Source of the DNA: Eublepharis macularius
Lineage: Eukaryota; Chordata; Lepidosauria; Squamata; Eublepharidae
Direction: 5' to 3'
DNA length: 64,000 nucleotides
Assembly (NCBI RefSeq): GCF_028583425.1
Contig: NC_072800.1
Location: forward strand, 4,725,001-4,789,000
The notes beneath the pieces were generated by a model, which made no database searches, was not told the origin of the DNA, and saw only the letters and a program-made list of their open reading frames with translations. Positions 30,888 to 42,427 of the stretch are shown here, one piece after another. The stretch's first letter is position 1. Each line of letters opens with the position of its first letter. A program made the position numbers and the translations under genes.

Positions 30888-31085
30888 TCCTGCACCATTG
30901 AGACTTTCCAAAGCGGCTTCCGTCCCTTCAGAGTTCCAGCTCTTGCTCCAGAGCTTCTTGTTGTCTCTTGCAGATTCTCAATTCTCTCCTGCACCATTGA
31001 GACTTTCCAAAGCGGCTTCCGTCCCTTCAGAGTTCCAGCTCTTGCTCCAGAGCTTCTTGTTGTCTCTTGCAGATTCTCAATTCTC
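30888..31085 (+). repeat. Perfect 99-bp tandem duplication
   Basis: The unit beginning tcctgcaccattgag occurs at 30888-30986 and again at 30987-31085, with no difference seen. Because 99 is a multiple of three, open frames on both strands repeat a 33-residue peptide, but no coding evidence exists. Confidence 0.9.
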
Positions 31086-31231
31086 TCTGGGTATTCATGG
31101 GTGGGGGAGACTGAAGTGCTGTTTTGCATAATTTCATAATTCAATATTTTGAAAAATGTATGACCAGCTTAAGAGTAAAAAGCAGTTCTAAAACCACTGC
31201 CCCTAGTGATGTACTAGATTTGTGCAAAACA

Positions 31232-31312
31232 GTAAAGAGTCCAGTAGCACCTTAAAGACCAACCAACTTTATTGTAGCATAAGCTTTCGAGAATTACAGT
31301 TCTTTATCAGAT
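31232..31312 (-). repeat. Retroelement end with a hammerhead-like motif (decayed)
   Basis: The minus strand reads CTGATAA, a short stem AGAA...TTCT, then CGAAAGC and 'ttatgctacaataaagttgg', ending 'ggtgctactggactctt'. This is a common reptile repeat resembling Penelope-type terminal repeats. The core deviates from CUGANGA. Confidence 0.45.
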
Positions 31313-31945
31313 GCATGGATTATTGCGATGTGCTCTGTATGGGGTCACCTTTGAAAACTGTCCAGAAACTGCAGTGGTCCAAACCAGCCAAGAGAGACAC
31401 AGGGATATTCATATTACCCCTATGCTGGAAGATCAGCACGAGCTGCTCATCTGTTTCTGGACATAATTCAAAGTGCTGGCCGCTTTTAAGTCCGTCAATG
31501 ATTTGAGGTCAGAGTACTTAAGATACTCGAAGGATAGCCTGCTCCCACACTGTCCAACCTGCTTTGTTCTTCATGTCCCCCCTCTGCCTCCAGAGATGAG
31601 ACTGGGCAGGCAGAGGGGAGGCAATCGGAGATAGGTTTTTTTCAGCCGTATCTTGCTTGTGGAATGCCCTTCTCCTTGAGGTTTGCCTGGCCCATACGCC
31701 CTAATTTCTGTTCACGCAGGTTTTAATTAAGGGGTTGATCTTTTAACAGCATTTTATCGTGTCCCTGAACACTGTTCCATTCATTTTAAGCTGTTAAATG
31801 TCTTGTTTTTTATGCTCCGGCTGGGTTTCTAATCCTAGGATTTAATTAACAACTTTACATAGTTTATGTTTTTATGATGTTTTTTATTTTGCAAACCACT
31901 CCAAGCAGGTTGCCTGGAGAGACAGCTAAATAAATAGTATGGGGA
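31313..31945 (+). repeat. L2-type LINE 3' fragment
   Basis: Translation of 31313-31380 gives MDYCDVLCMGSPLKTVQKLQ, matching the L2 ORF2 C-terminal block also seen at 846-1085. Downstream text through 'ctaaataaatag' is L2 3'UTR-like. Confidence 0.65.
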
Positions 31946-32339
31946 ATTAAATACCACAGAGAACTACCACTGCATTTGCATGTCTAGGTGGGAAAGGAAT
32001 CTTCAGGCTGCATCAAAACACTGGACTGTGGAACCAAGTGCAGTTTGTTGTGGAAATTGTGACTCGGGTTGTCTCCTCCAGCTTAGGAGATTCCCAGAGC
32101 ATCGAGAGCAAAGCCCGGGGGAGGTGGGATTTGGGGGAAGCAGGGCGCTCAGCAGAAATGAGATATCATGGCCTCTGATGTCATCACATCCAGGTCAAAG
32201 GCCAGCTCCAACTTCTCCCTTTCCCGTAAGGTCACATCCTCTCACCAGAATTCAAATTTTCCCACCTCATCATTCCTCCTCACTGTTACCCTTCACATTG
32301 CATCCCTGTAGACTTCATGTCACAGTCTGAAAAGGCTCT

Positions 32340-32625
32340 CTTGTGGAACAATCTTCCCTGGAGGTGGAAAAATTAACCCTCCGTCTTTTTGACCTGACCT
32401 ACACATCTCTTATAGAGCAGCACAGTTTGCCTGGCAGCTAAGAAAATCAGGGCTCAAGCTGTGCTTAATGGTTGAGACTCCTTCACCCATGTATAATGAA
32501 GGTGCATAAACATTTTAAGTAATGTTAATGTGTTTTTAACATCATAGTTTTATTGCTTGGTGTTTATGTTTTGCATATGTGCTTTATCTGAGTTTTATTC
32601 GCTTTATAGTGGTGACCATTGGCCA
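32340..32625 (+). repeat. L2-like LINE 3' fragment
   Basis: 'tggaacaatcttccctggag' followed by the T-rich 'gtttttaacatcatagtttt' segment resembles an L2 3' region. Decayed. Confidence 0.4.
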
Positions 32626-32649
32626 CATGAAATAAATATTCTGGTCCCC

Positions 32650-32830
32650 AGGGGGTCCTGCCAGGCCCGTTGTCTCTAGCTTCAGGAGACAGCTGGAGAC
32701 ACTTTTAGTTAGGACTGGGTTTTTTAATGTGTTCTAACTCTGTTTTTACCTACTGTTTTTTGATATTTTTCATTGTAAACCACCTTAGGCACCTTTGGAG
32801 GAAAGGTGGCTAATAAATATTTTAAATTCT
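32650..32830 (+). repeat. L2-like LINE 3' end
   Basis: 'cattgtaaaccaccttaggc' and 'aggtggctaataaatatttt' are typical of L2 3' ends. Confidence 0.5.
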
Positions 32831-32939
32831 ACTATATAAAAGGCTAAGCATATTCAAGACAACTCACTTCCTACCCTGGTGTGCCACCAGAGGTTGCAGC
32901 AGCGGAGGGAAGCCCAGATGAGGCAGAGAATGTGCCATG

Positions 32940-33590
32940 GTGGGAAGCCCAAGCTGGGATCAGGTGCGGAGCAGGTGGCAATGCCCATCTCCCACCTTCA
33001 CCCAGCTGGGGTCAGGAGTGGAGCAGGTGGCAATGCCCATCTCCCACCTTCACCCAGCTGGGGTCAGGTGCGGAGCAGGTGGCAATGCCCATCTCCCACC
33101 TTCACCCAGCTGGGGTCAGGAGTGGAGCAGGTGGCAATGACCATCTCCCACCTTCACCCAGCTGGGGTCAGGAGTGGAGCAGGTGGCAATGCCCATCCCC
33201 GCCTTCACCTGGCTGGGATCAGGAGCAAAGCAGGTGGCAATTCCTGCTCCAATGTCTTCACCCAGCTGGGTTCAGGAATAGAGGAAGTGGCAATGCCGGA
33301 CCCCCACATTCACTCAGCTGGGTTCAGGAGCAAAACAGGTGGCAATGCCTGCCCCCCTTATCCAGCTAGGATCGGGAATGGAGCAGGTAGCAATGCCCAC
33401 CCCTGCTTCATCCGGCCAGGATCAGGCGTGGAACAGGCGGCAAGGCCCACCCCTTCACCCAGCCAGGATCAGGTGTGGAGCAGGGGGCAATGCCCACCCC
33501 CCATTCACCCGGCCAGAATCAGGTGCAGAGCAGGGGGCCATGCCCACCCCCTGCCTTCATCCAGCCGGGATCAGTGATGGAGGAGGAGGA
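32940..33590 (+). repeat. 52-bp minisatellite, about 12 copies
   Basis: Units containing gagcaggtggcaatgccc and ttcacccagctgggatcagg recur every 52 bp at first (32971, 33023, 33075), then with drift. Since 52 is not a multiple of three, the repeat peptide appears in all frames. The long open frame here (32879-33577) is best explained by a stop-free repeat, not a gene. Confidence 0.9.
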
Positions 33591-34230
33591 TGGAATGCCC
33601 GCCTGCCCACCCTCCCCTTTCTAGAACCCATTGTATTTTTCCCCACAATGGGCTTTGTTGCTAATAAATAAATCATGGTCCTATCTTTGAGGAAGAACAT
33701 GTGTGCTCTCGTTGTTTGTGTACAGTTTGAGTATGAGCTTGGAAAAGAGCTGAACAAAGTTAATGGAATGCTAAGTAGATCCAGCACAGATTTTTTTCTC
33801 TGTCTGGGATGCCACCTATGAATGCCCCCCATTTCATTGAACATTTCAAGCGGGACAACGGCTTCTAAGAGAAATGGCACATTTCTATTTTCACTAGAGA
33901 GCTACCTTTCTGCCTCCTTCTTCACTGTTCATGAATCTTTTGCGCTGGAAAGAGGATGAGCTGTCCTGGTCATCAAAAGTCTGCCACTGGGGCAGGGGAC
34001 AGAAGGAGACCAACTTCAGTTTTTCTCTATGTTGGAACATGTCCCCCACTTGCCAACTGGAGGGTTCCTGTTTCTTGAGGTTCCTCTTTACAAGCCTTTA
34101 AGATGTCTCTCCTGGGAACTTTGGTTATAGTTCATTGAGGCACACTTACTGAGCAATGAACCCAGGTATGGAACACTAAAAACTTTTGTGCAAATTCACC
34201 CTAACAGAGATTGAAGTTCTTATCTAGTGA
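33591..34230. other. No recognised feature
   Basis: Nothing supported by eye. Confidence 0.35.
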
Positions 34231-34475
34231 GAGTTGGAGGTGGATAACCATGTTGGTCTGCAGTAGAAGAGCAAGATTTGAGTCCAGCGCAATACAATAC
34301 AGTGCTTTCTTTATTGTGGCGTACAAGCCATACAAACACAAAAACTATCAACAATTAATAACCCACTCAAAACCCAGTCACATCTGAAGAAGGGAGTTTT
34401 GAGTCTCAAAAAAGTTTATACTCTGGAAATCTTGTTGAGCTTTAAAGTGCCACTGGATTTGAATCTTGCTCTTAT
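34231..34475 (+). repeat. Reptile interspersed repeat with CTGAAGA motif
   Basis: Begins 'ggataaccatgttggtctgc' with 'gagcaagatttgagtccag', and ends 'tgccactggatttgaatctt'. A CTGAAGA near 34385 is followed by a weak stem. It resembles the repeat ends at 31232 and 39555; a Penelope-type origin is suspected. Confidence 0.4.
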
Positions 34476-35342
34476 CTAGTGAAGCCCCAAGAGAAAGAGA
34501 ATGAAAAAAAATTCATATACAGTTATTCCTTGACGATAAAATACAGAGGTCCAGATTTATTGGGAATATCTTCTAAGTTTTGCCAATATTTTGTGAAGAG
34601 ATGTAAGCTGCAGCTTTATTCAGAAATGTTTTCAAGTAAACATTTATGAAGCAAACACTCAGGAAGGCCATCTGTATTTTGCCTCAAGAATTTTCCAATA
34701 TATGTGACAGAGATGGGAAAATGTCATGGGCTCGATTCCTGCAGAAGCCACTGTGAAATGTCATCCAACTCCAACCCTCATCTCATTTGGTAGAATTCTC
34801 CAAAATATTAGCAACATTAAAACTATGCAATAAATAATCCTAGAAATTAGAAAGACAATTCTAGAGCACTCCACTGCAGACCCTTAACAGTGTTGGAATA
34901 GGCGACTCAGCATGCCTTGGACATTGGGGGGCGCTGCATGTCTCTGTATGTATGTGTGATTCCAGCAAGCTGCTACTCTCTTGTCTAAGGTGGGAATGCC
35001 TCCTGACTCCTCCTCTTGTCTCTATGCCTCTTGGGAGATCTCTCTCACCCTTGCCTCGTGGTCTTGAAGGAGAAGGCTGTAACCCCTCCATGCTCTTCCA
35101 TGAAGGCCCCTTTTCCCACAGACTCACATCTCGGCCTTGCCGTCTATCTCAGGCTGTGGTTTAGATTTAGGGAGTGTAACTCTTTAGATTAGGATCTTTC
35201 CCTCTTCTCCAAGATGTTGCTATGGATAAGACGTTACACTTTCAATAAAAGTGTAAGTTGTATCTTTCTATGATTTTGTCTGAAGAATAATTAATGGATG
35301 ATTGGCGTTTAAACGCTTCTGCCTAATTAACTCTGCTGTGTT
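34476..35342. other. Unassigned; possible LTR remnant near 34888-35270
   Basis: A 'tgttggaataggcgactcag' start and a late AATAAA near 35246 look LTR-like. No matching end or target duplication was found, so no call is made. Confidence 0.3.
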
Positions 35343-35426
35343 ACCATAAAGGTAAAGGTAAAGGTAGTCCCCTGTGCAAGCACCGAGTCATTACTGACCC
35401 ATGGGGGGATGTTGCATCACAACGTT
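35343..35426 (-). repeat. tRNA-derived SINE, tail-side part, split by a DNA element
   Basis: 'ggtaaaggtagtcccctgtg' to 'gttgcatcacaacgtt' continues at 35985. Together they give one SINE on the minus strand. Confidence 0.75.
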
Positions 35427-35980
35427 GGCCGAATCCACACTACCTATTTGTTTCCGTGGCTTTTTCGCAATTGGCGCGCTATTCATGCAGGTACTCACAC
35501 GATTTCCCATTCCGCGTGTTCCCCGCCATCACAGTGCCACTATTGCGCCTTCCCTCCAAACCACATGATATTCACGGAAATCCATTTTCTTCCCCTTTTT
35601 TTTAACAGTGCATAATGGTAGATATACCGGTAAACCAACCGTAGTGGGCAGCAGTTAGTGCGGGAAAAGAAACGGTCACCGGAGCCAATCAAAGATAAGG
35701 GGGAGGGTACATTGCCACTTCTCAAAATTCAAGATATCGGTATACCAGATAATTGACCCCTTTTTTTTTAAAAAAAGGGAAGTGACGTGCGCCATCAATT
35801 CTCATGGCAGAGGATGGAACCGCCCACGGTAACGCTTTACTCGGTGGCGTGTGGAGAACTGATTGCGCCATGAAGATGCACCGGAAGGGTGGATGTGAGG
35901 ATGCACAGCCTGGTAGCGGAATAAAGGCGATTGCCACGACAACACAAGATAAGAGGAAGATGAGTGAGTGTGGATTTGCC
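35427..35980. mobile_element. Non-autonomous DNA transposon, 554 bp, inside a SINE
   Basis: Termini GGCCGAATCCACACT and AGTGTGGATTTGCC are imperfect inverted repeats. CGTT flanks both sides (35423-35426 and 35981-35984). Removing the element and one CGTT restores a continuous SINE. No transposase is seen. Superfamily is uncertain. Confidence 0.7.
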
Positions 35981-36206
35981 CGTTTTCTTGGCAGACCTTT
36001 TATGGAGTGGTTTGCCATTGCCTTCCCCAGTCATCTACACTTTACCCCCAGGAAACTGGGTACTCATTTTACCGACCTCGGAAAGATGGAAGGCTGAGTC
36101 AACCTTGAGCCAGCTACCTGAACCCAGCTTCTGCCAGGATCGACCTCAGGTCGTGAGCAGAGCTTGGGCTGCAGTACGGCACCTTACCACTCTGCGCCAC
36201 GGTATC
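35981..36206 (-). repeat. tRNA-derived SINE, tRNA-side part
   Basis: The minus strand reads 'accgtggcgcagagtggtaa' (A-box-like) and 'acctgaggtcgatcctggc' (B-box-like), then the SINE body. It is joined with 35343-35426 across the inserted element. It is a repeat, not a functional tRNA gene. Confidence 0.75.
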
Positions 36207-37719
36207 ACTAACTATATACGAATTAACCAAAATTCCCAATAAACAGAAAGTCTGGTCAAACGTGCAAAGTGGGCATTTTACACAAGGTAAATTGCAATGC
36301 TACTCATAATTTTTGCAGATTTCTCAGCATCCCTTAGTGACCCAGCAAACAAAAGGAATTCTGCTTAATTTGCTGCCTTTGTTCAATCCCAAATATAGAC
36401 CACTTCTAATACAAAAAGCATTCTTTTAATGAATTCATTCATTTCTTGTGAAAGATCCTAATGTAAATTTGAAAGACATTAGTAAAATAGTTCAGTTTCT
36501 AATGGTGCTGGATAGATGAATGCCAAATATAGGAGAGAAAATGCTATAATTTTTTTCTTTCATACGTACATTGCATCTGATTACATTTTCCATTTATGCT
36601 CACTTTCTCAATTGAAAGATAAAATGTTATTTTATAGAATTAGATGATCAAGGAGTTGGACCCAAACTATACTGAATTCAATGTGGTTTCATACCTAATA
36701 AAATTAAACATTAGGCATCTCTTTTGTTTTCATTCTTACTTAGTACGCAACAGAGTGAAATTGTTAATGCTGCAGTGAAATGCCTGACAGTACTTGTGCA
36801 TTCAACCGTTTTAAATCAAGAAATACGTGTTTACTCTGTGATGAATGGGACCCCCCATGTCTGATCCAGTATGAAGTAAGAGTTCCTTGCCAGTTTCTAA
36901 CAGCGTGAATCACACTGTGGCCATACCGGGGCTGGAGTGGATGCGGCCGCTGGGTCTTGGGTTATGGAGATCAAGATGCCAGTTTTATTCTGACGGGAAG
37001 CATGTCCTCAAGGATTCAGATGTGGAGGAGATTTCCTCCGGAGGCACATAGCCTAGGACCTTCCACACTCAAGACATATGTAGTGCCAGGGAGCCACATG
37101 CTGCTGCTCCCTCTCTGTTTCCTGAGAAATACAATGTTCCCAGGGTGAGGAGGAATGCCACAGCAAGACATGAGAACTTGGGCATAGGGGTGGATGATAG
37201 TGGCTTCATCCTCGTACGTAAGGACCACTCTTTCCAGCCTCCCTGGACACAGCAGCAAGTATACCAAAGCAGCATCCAGAGAAGTTGGAAACCATGAAAA
37301 TGCCCTTTGATGCAAAGCTTTCTGACTACAAATGAAAGAGAGACCACCTGAAAGGTTCACACATTGATCCAAGTTGGTTAGTTAGTATTTAGATAGGGGA
37401 ATACTCTTGACATCTCACGATTATGGATGATTATTTTTTGTAAAATAACACTAGAGCACTTTGAATTTATGCAATTGCCTTAAATTGCATTATACTGATA
37501 TACAGTTCTTAGGAGATTGTGTGGATTGTGGTTTTTGAGCGTTTCCCCAGTGAGGTGGTCTCTCTTTCGTTTGCAGTCTTGTTGACCGGGGTTGCCTCTC
37601 ATTTGTTGGTTAAACTTTTTGACTAAGCAAAACTACACCAATGGTTTAACTTGCCTGTTCAGCAATCTCTGTTGTGTTCAGATCTCCTTTTTTTAAAAAC
37701 AGCTGAAAGAAGCCACTGT
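36207..37719. other. No recognised gene
   Basis: About 1.5 kb of AT-rich sequence. Open frames near 36957-37372 overlap on both strands without motifs. Confidence 0.35.

Positions 37720-37751
<32 letters not shown>
37720..37751 (+). repeat. (GT)n microsatellite
   Basis: About 16 GT units. Confidence 0.95.
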
Positions 37752-37752
<1 letters not shown>

Positions 37753-38267
37753 CCGACTGGGAAGCTTCACGGGTGGAAAGGGTGTTCAACCCTTTCCCCT
37801 TCTCTGTTTTCTCGATATTTAATATCCCATCACAGTCCTATTTTCTTCATGGAGGCAAACATATCAGCATCCTTCATATGTGTTCCCTAAGGGGCAAGTT
37901 CATTGTGTATGTCACTGGTGGGGAGGGGGATTAGATCACTGTAATGCAGTGTCTCCTCTGAGCACTGAGATGTCAGATGAGATGTAACAACCAGGTGTGT
38001 ATGCTTATACGACCCCCTCATGGTTTCTGACTTTTTTTTGGATTAAACTGGCAGTTACCCTCAGAAAGGCTGAATCATCCCTATAGAACCTAAAAAATAG
38101 TGACTCCTCAAGACTCCCGCAGTCTCTCCCTAGTGCTGATTCCATACTGAGCCACTGAACAATCCTGCTCCTCCAACTTGATGGAATAGACAGGTTGGGT
38201 TTGGGCTCTCCATCCTGTGTCCTCTCGAGCTGTACCCTGAAGGGCAGGATCCTGTGGTGGTCCTGCT
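37752..38267. other. No recognised feature
   Basis: Nothing supported. Confidence 0.35.
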
Positions 38268-38525
38268 TAACAACAACGACAACAACAACAACAACAACCT
38301 TGGGTTTGTATCCTGCCCTTCAAGGCAACTTAACACTCACTCAGATTGTGTTGTTATTATCCTCACAACAATCACCCTGTGAATTGGGTGGGCCTGAGAG
38401 AGCTCTGAGAGAGCTGTGACTGGCCCAAGGTCACCCAGCTGGCTTCCAGTGGTGGAGTGGGGACTCAAACCCAGTTCTCCAGATTAGAATCCTGCTGCTC
38501 TTAACCACTATACCAAACTGGCTCT
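38268..38525 (-). repeat. tRNA-derived SINE with L2-like tail and (GTT)n
   Basis: On the minus strand it starts 'agccagtttggtatagtggt' (A-box-like) with B-box-like 'gggtttgagtccc'. A body with 'ccttgggccagtcacagc' follows, ending 'ttgccttgaagggcaggata' and GTT repeats. This matches the squamate tRNA-SINE type. Confidence 0.8.
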
Positions 38526-39246
38526 ACTGTGGGGCACTATGACAAACCTGGCAGTAGGCCACTGGTGGTAATGGGCCTAGGCAATGACCCCTGTTGCTCA
38601 GGAGCTCTGGTCCTGGATACCTTTTGGACCTCCTCAGGTGGCGAGACGTTGGGGTGAAGCACTAATCTGGAAGCTTTCTCTGGCTGAGGTAAGGGGGACT
38701 TCCCAAAGGAAAAAATGTGCTCCTTTGTGCTTTGTGTTATCTAATGTCAGTCCTAGAATTGCTTAGGTTCTGTTCCAGCATTTCTTCAACTATATTGGAT
38801 TCTTGCTAATGTGAACTTTGTGAACTTGTGAACTTGTATTTATTTACTCTACGGCGTTGTTTATGGAAATGTCCTTGATACCAACTGGACCAATCTCACA
38901 CTGTGTAGTCAACCTTGAGTCTCAGTGACAAAGACGGACTATAAATGAAATAAATAAATAAAAATAAACAAATAAATAAATAAGTTGCCTTTTCGGTGAG
39001 GGAACTCCAGTTTTTAAAGGGTCTCCCTTAACCCCCTGTATTTTATTCTCTCCTGATTTCTTCGAACCCACCTTATGATCTTCTTGCTCTTTCAGGTTTT
39101 AGAGACAAAAGTTCTTGGCCTTCTGCTCTCTTGATGGATGCTTTTCAGGGATGTTTAAAATATTGGTGTGGTTTTTTTTTGTTTTACTTCACTGTTGAGT
39201 GTTTGGTATAACTGTTATTTTTAGCCATGATAGATCCGTTGTATGT
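38526..39246. other. No gene; A-rich simple repeat at 38944-38985
   Basis: The (AAATA)-like run near 38944-38985 may be the tail of an old retroposon. Confidence 0.4.
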
Positions 39247-39455
39247 AAGACTGAGGCCGTGGCTCAGTGGCAGGGCATCTGCTGGACATCCAGAAGTTTC
39301 TGGTTCAGTCTCTGTTCAACTGGACCAGGTAGTAGTCAACGAGAAAGACTTAGATCTGAGACCTTGGCGCGCCATAGCTAGTCAGAGTAGGGAGTCTTGA
39401 CCTCGACAGACAAGAATATGATTCCATTCGATGCTGCTTCATGTGTTCAGAATGC
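39247..39455 (+). repeat. tRNA-derived SINE
   Basis: 'gaggccgtggctcagtggca' (A box) and 'ggttcagtctc' (B box), then 'ggaccaggtagtagtcaacg' and 'atgctgcttcatgtgttc'. Decayed copy of a common squamate SINE. Confidence 0.7.
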
Positions 39456-39554
39456 ATGATATCAGACATATGAATGTATACATCCATCCAAGCTGACAAC
39501 CGATTTGTTTTCTATCACCTTACATCACTTTTAGAGTCTGTTTCTAGAGATCTA

Positions 39555-39655
39555 GCAAGATGGGAAGCCGTGTTAGTCTGCCTGTAGCAATAGAAAAAAG
39601 CAAGAATCCAGTAGCACCTATAAGAGTAACAAAACTCTTGCTATTTTCTATTCTT
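39555..39655. repeat. Fragment of the 'ccgtgttagtctg' repeat
   Basis: 'aagccgtgttagtctgcctg' and 'aatccagtagcacctataag' match the repeat also seen at 31232 and 34231. Confidence 0.4.
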
Positions 39656-40105
39656 CCTAGAGAGTGTTTGAAAACTGCTAGTCTCCATGCACAACCATCA
39701 AGGAACCTGATGCAAGGTCAATGAGAACCATTTAACTAGGTTGCATTGAATGTTGACACGCAAGGTGCTTTCTGCATGATTCCTCTTGGGAAACAATAGG
39801 TAATTTTAAAATATGTCAGCTAGTTTAGCTTTTTCTGATCTCTCTTGCCTGTTACTGTGCCAAGGGACTTTAGCAGCCAGTGGATCTCAATGGCAATTCC
39901 GGCACTCCTTCTTAAACAAATAACTTCCCATCGTATGCATTAGAGGTGACAGAAATGTGAGCCGGCCAAAACAGCACACACTTGAAGGCTATTATCTTCA
40001 AAAGCTAGCATAAATTTGTGCCAACGTTGATATTTGTGGAATATAGCAGAGAACTGAGCTTCTGCTGTTTGCTTTTCATTGTGAATATTTTATCTCAGTC
40101 ATAAG
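39656..40105. other. No recognised feature
   Basis: Nothing supported. Confidence 0.35.
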
Positions 40106-40803
40106 TAGAAATGGGTATGAACAGCAATATGAACTAAAAAAACCCACAAACAGCCCAATCTGCTGTTCACGAACAAGCTGTTCGCGAGGCCCCATTCTAA
40201 ACAAACAGGTGGTCATTGCAAGCCTCATTCATTGCTGTTCGTCAAGCCAGACAGTCTGGCACCTGCAATCAATTCCCTTGGCAACCAGAGGCAGGGACTG
40301 CCTGATCTCTGTCTGAACTCCTGCTGTTGCCCTGGAAACCCCAATCTAAGCCCAATTTAGCTTGATAGGCAGGTCTTCCTTTCAAGTGTGGAGCTCAAAA
40401 TTTGTTACAAGGAAGCAAAGAGCAGGGGGGAGGGGGCTCCCATTTCTGGCTTTCAGGGAGAGACAGCCGCTGTTAGAGAGACAGGGAGAGTGCATTGGAG
40501 CTTGAATTTTCTTTGTGTGTGGTGGGATATGGATCTACCCCTTCAGGTTCCAGGGCTGCTGCCCGGCACTGGGGCCAAGCGATTATTTATCATTGGAACA
40601 TTTCCTGCTGCCTGCTCAGGTAAGGTTTCTGGGAGTGGTGCAGTAGGGATCTCGGATGGCTGGAGGAGGGCCTACTGGCCCCCACGAACAACGAACATGT
40701 TCATGACAGGATCATGTTTGTCAGTGTTCATTGTTCATTGTTCATGTGTGGCAACGAACAACGGACACCATGTTCATTTTTTTTCTGTTCGTGCCCCTGT
40801 CTA
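40106..40803. mobile_element. hAT-type miniature element, 698 bp
   Basis: Ends TAGAAATGGGTATGAAC and GTTCGTGCCCCTGTCTA are diverged versions of the family termini. The interior 'caagccagacagtctggcac' is shared with 59599-60138. The target duplication is not recognisable (gtcataag and gtccactc). Confidence 0.7.
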
Positions 40804-40975
40804 GTCCACTCCTAAGTGCTCGCATTTCAGAGATTTCCCAGCCCTTTTTGCACAAAATATTTGCTTGTTCATTGAAATTGCTATCAGTTGTCTTCAGTCT
40901 AGGTTGCTCTTAATGGCATCTTCATATAGTCAGATCTGACTGCTGGTGATTTCAATTAGTGACAATTGTTGATGT

Positions 40976-41957
40976 TGTTGGACACAACAGGTGTCTCGAA
41001 TATCCCTCTAGCCAATCATAATAAGAGGCAGATGCAGAGTCCCGTGGATGAAGCAATTTTTAACAGTTTATTAAATGATGGAGGAACGATGGTTACACAG
41101 AGAGTAAAAGGTCCCCTTGTGCCCACCACTCATCAAAGCTACAATAGCAGTACAAAGCAATTAATACCTTTTGGTTAATTATAATATTTGTTATTCTATT
41201 GGCTCAGAAAATACAGTGGCCCCCATTGGCTCAAGTGGGTGACCACCCATCATGACACAAGTGTCTAAGGGTATTCTTATTGGAAGAAACAACTTAGGTC
41301 AACAGCACAGTTACAATATTACCCAATTGCCATTGCTTATCTTGTCTGTCCTTGGTCTATCTCTTGAAGGAATATCTTCCTTCCTTTCCCACACATCTCT
41401 ATCATAGGCTTTTCATTCATGTCCACTCCTCTGGTCTATGTAACATTTAGTAAAGGTGCCCCGCTGTCGCTTTTGGCAACCTTGTGGGTTTCAAGCGGAG
41501 AATATTTCTTTGGGTTCCATGGGAGGGGAGCGCTCTCCCTTCCCTAGGAATGTGCTTGAAGTTACATTCAGCACTAATTCCTCTGCTTTGTGGTTTTCTC
41601 TCAGCCTTGAAAGGTTCTGCTAATCTACTTGGCTTTCAGCTAGCTTCCATTGCAACATTTTGCATAGGCAGTTTCACAAAGGGGTTTCTGTATCAAGTAA
41701 GGAACAGGTGTCAAGGCATAAGCAGGTGCTTGTTAAGCGCAATCTACCTGGCAGCAAGCTTCACAGTATTTGATCTTATTCTCTCAGTGATTTACATGTA
41801 TAATATACATTCTGCTTTGGTCTTTTGTCTCAAGTCTTATTTTCTTGCAAGTTGCATTATAAATACTACATTAGCTCCTGAGAATAGAAAAAGTGCATAA
41901 CAGTAATAGAAGGCACATAAAAGTACATAAAATCTTTCATTAAATCCACTTCCCACA
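40976..41957 (-). mobile_element. Solo LTR, 982 bp, 4-bp target duplication
   Basis: The minus strand starts TGTGGGAAGTGG and ends GTGTCCAACA. ATGT flanks both sides (40972-40975 and 41958-41961). A minus-strand AATAAA lies near 41069. A 4-bp duplication matches gammaretrovirus-type integration. Its LTR sequence is unlike that of the complete retrovirus at 13236. Confidence 0.7.
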
Positions 41958-42074
41958 ATGTTATCAGGCCATCATGATCTCATCCCATGTGATCTTTGCC
42001 TTGATGGGATCCTAATTCAGGAAGAAAAAACAGCATAGTGGGGTGATGGCACAAAGGAAGAACAACCAGGAGGA

Positions 42075-42427
42075 CAGAGATGGGCACGAACCAGGAAAAT
42101 TCTGAACCGTGCAGTTCATGGTTTGTCATGTTTCATGAACCATGAACTTTCACGAACTTGCCCTAGTTCATGAACTGGTTTGTTCGGTTCATGAAAATAT
42201 CACTTCTGGACCAGCAGAGGTCTGCAGAGAGCCCACCCCCCAGTTGCCTAGGAAACTGATTGATCAGTGCCAGGCTGTCTGCAGTTACGAACCAAAATAC
42301 AAACCATACAAACCAGGCTAAAATTCATCATTAGAAATGAGCTCCCATGAACTGCCAGTTCGCAAACCACCAACCAGCCCAGTTCATGACAAACTTCGGT
42401 TCATGTTTCATTTTGTGCCTGCCTCTA
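42075..42427. mobile_element. hAT-type miniature element, 353 bp
   Basis: Ends CAGAGATGGGCACGAACC and TGTGCCTGCCTCTA. The interior 'ggaaactgattgatcagtgc' is the reverse complement of a block in the 11641-12047 copy, so they share a subfamily. Flanks show no clean duplication. Confidence 0.65.

Noticed and set aside
32879-33577. A 232-codon repeat-protein gene
   Set aside because: The frame is produced by a 52-bp minisatellite that is open in several frames; it has no domain or signals.
32940-33590. CRISPR-like array
   Set aside because: Repeat and 'spacer' are parts of one 52-bp unit, and the genome is vertebrate.
39247-39330. Functional tRNA gene
   Set aside because: A- and B-box-like sequences are present, but the body continues into a SINE and the tRNA fold is not preserved.
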